Shown: positions 63,286 to 64,000 of the stretch, in pieces
How the letters are laid out: every line of letters starts with the position of its first letter
Numbering within the stretch: the first letter of the stretch is position 1
Source of the DNA: an uncultured Clostridia bacterium
GTDB taxonomy: Bacteria; Bacillota; Clostridia; Oscillospirales; Acutalibacteraceae
Reading direction: 5' to 3'
Length of the DNA stretch: 64,000 bases
Assembly: GCA_947627345.1 (NCBI GenBank)
Contig: CANQVS010000008.1
Coordinates: 1 to 64,000 of the forward strand
Position numbers and translations under genes: made by a program
The notes under the pieces: model-generated
What the model saw: only the letters and a program-made list of their open reading frames with translations
Told to the model about the DNA's origin: nothing
Databases searched by the model: none

Positions 63286-64000
63286 ATGAAGATATTTAAA
63301 AATAAAACCTTTATATCTATTTTATATCTGATACTTGCTTTCATAATGGGTCTTTGTATTTTTGCCTGTTCCGTATTTTCGGCGCTCAGATTTACTCTTT
63401 TTAATTCAGGCTTTTTAAGCGACACGCTCAATCAGACTGATTACTACACAGATTTGTGCGATGAAATAACGGACAGCCTTATGGACATTGGCGACGCGAG
63501 CGGTCTTGACAAAAGCTTCTTTGAGGATTTTGTTGACGAAGTCTTAGTCCGCAAAGATGTCCAAAGATATGTGGACGCGTTCTACTCAGGCTCAAAGCTT
63601 GAAGTTGACTCAAGTAGTTTTGAGGACGCTTTAAGAACGGCTCTTGAAAAATATGAAGATGAAAACGGACTTGATGAAAGTGATTTTTCAGATAAGAACG
63701 TTGATTACTTCGTAGAAGAAGCGTCAAAAATCTATGTTCAGAATGTTGAACTCAACTACTTCCCTCAAATTCAAAAAACGGTAATGAAATATACGTCAAA
63801 GCTAAACTTGTATATTACCGTTACAGCAATTGTTACACTGGCCGTTTTGCTGATTTTAATTTTTACAAATAAATGGAAGCATATTGCTGTAAGATATATT
63901 TATTACGGCACGGCGTCAGCCGGTCTGTTTATGCTTATTATACCGATAGCGGTATTTTTAAGCGGAGTAATAGACAGGATAACAATTCTTACGCGCTCTT
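63286..64000 (+). CDS. Integral membrane protein, 3' end outside the window
   Basis: An ATG at 63286, 5 bases after AAGGGAGG, opens a frame that continues past the window end (238 codons visible). Residues ~8-33 form a first membrane span (ISILYLILAFIMGLCIF). A ~140-residue acidic extracytoplasmic domain follows (DYYTDLCDEITDSLMDIG). Two further spans lie at ~178-195 (ITVTAIVTLAVLLILIF) and ~207-228. I do not recognise the family. It is 11 bases after the sortase gene, so it belongs to the same transcript and may aid sortase-dependent wall assembly. Confidence 0.75.
   Translation, partial: MKIFKNKTFISILYLILAFIMGLCIFACSVFSALRFTLFNSGFLSDTLNQTDYYTDLCDEITDSLMDIGDASGLDKSFFEDFVDEVLVRKDVQRYVDAFYSGSKLEVDSSSFEDALRTALEKYEDENGLDESDFSDKNVDYFVEEASKIYVQNVELNYFPQIQKTVMKYTSKLNLYITVTAIVTLAVLLILIFTNKWKHIAVRYIYYGTASAGLFMLIIPIAVFLSGVIDRITILTRS

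Overview
The window looks like a chromosomal segment of an anaerobic gut Firmicute of the Clostridia, most likely a Ruminococcus/Oscillospiraceae relative. Reasons: AT-rich intergenic DNA with sigma-A type promoters and AGGAGG-type ribosome binding sites; many secreted proteins with starch-binding-like, ricin-like and BspA-type leucine-rich repeat (LRR) modules; SipW-type signal peptidases; a membrane pyrophosphatase; a sortase; and a cohesin-like module. A Ruminococcus bromii-like starch degrader would fit, but that is inference.

Region 1 (1-8.3 kb): three co-oriented genes for large LRR/Ig-like surface proteins. Two are recent tandem copies. The third adds a cysteine peptidase-like domain, two ricin-like lectins and two starch-binding-like modules. 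Its promoter faces that of a small XRE regulator across an intergenic region carrying a repeated operator-like sequence. Region 2 (8.4-12.2 kb): a K+-dependent-type membrane pyrophosphatase, a serine-hydrolase-fold lipoprotein lacking its catalytic serine, and a flavin reductase-like protein. Region 3 (12.4-21.4 kb): an arginine operon argG-argH-argC-argJ-argB-GNAT-argD-argF-spx/arsC-like, with a good ARG box at its promoter. Region 4 (21.5-26.0 kb): a 1521-residue secreted protein with starch-binding-like modules.

Region 5 (26.5-42.9 kb) is the most unusual part. About twelve minus-strand genes encode six related SipW-type secreted proteins (TasA/camelysin-like signal anchors and a shared C-terminal W-x-E-G-x-D motif), a seventh SipW-type substrate, two different SipW-like signal peptidases, a membrane-anchored McrB-like AAA+ ATPase, a long coiled-coil partner protein and a lipoprotein. 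One substrate carries a C-terminal starch-binding-like domain. I read this as a surface fibre or biofilm-matrix assembly system, possibly for adhesion to starch. The probable major subunit gene (39908-40708) is flanked by mRNA hairpins, including a perfect 34-bp GC-rich palindrome just before the first sipW. A roughly 100-bp dispersed repeat, unknown to me, occurs in six copies at three places around this region.

Region 6 (43.5-49.1 kb): enolase, a LysR regulator divergent from an EamA transporter, a membrane-anchored cohesin-like protein, a LOG-family phosphoribohydrolase and two small genes (57 and 48 codons). Region 7 (49.1-61.9 kb): a capsule/exopolysaccharide locus read right to left: chain-length regulator, tyrosine kinase, initiating sugar transferase, glycosyltransferases, two LicD enzymes with a cytidylyltransferase, a Wzy-like polymerase, a flippase and UDP-galactopyranose mutase. 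It predicts a galactofuranose-containing polymer decorated with a phospho-substituent. Region 8 (62.0 kb to end): a small wall protein with a degenerate sorting signal, a sortase and the start of a membrane protein. I recognised no tRNA, rRNA, CRISPR array, insertion sequence or prophage.
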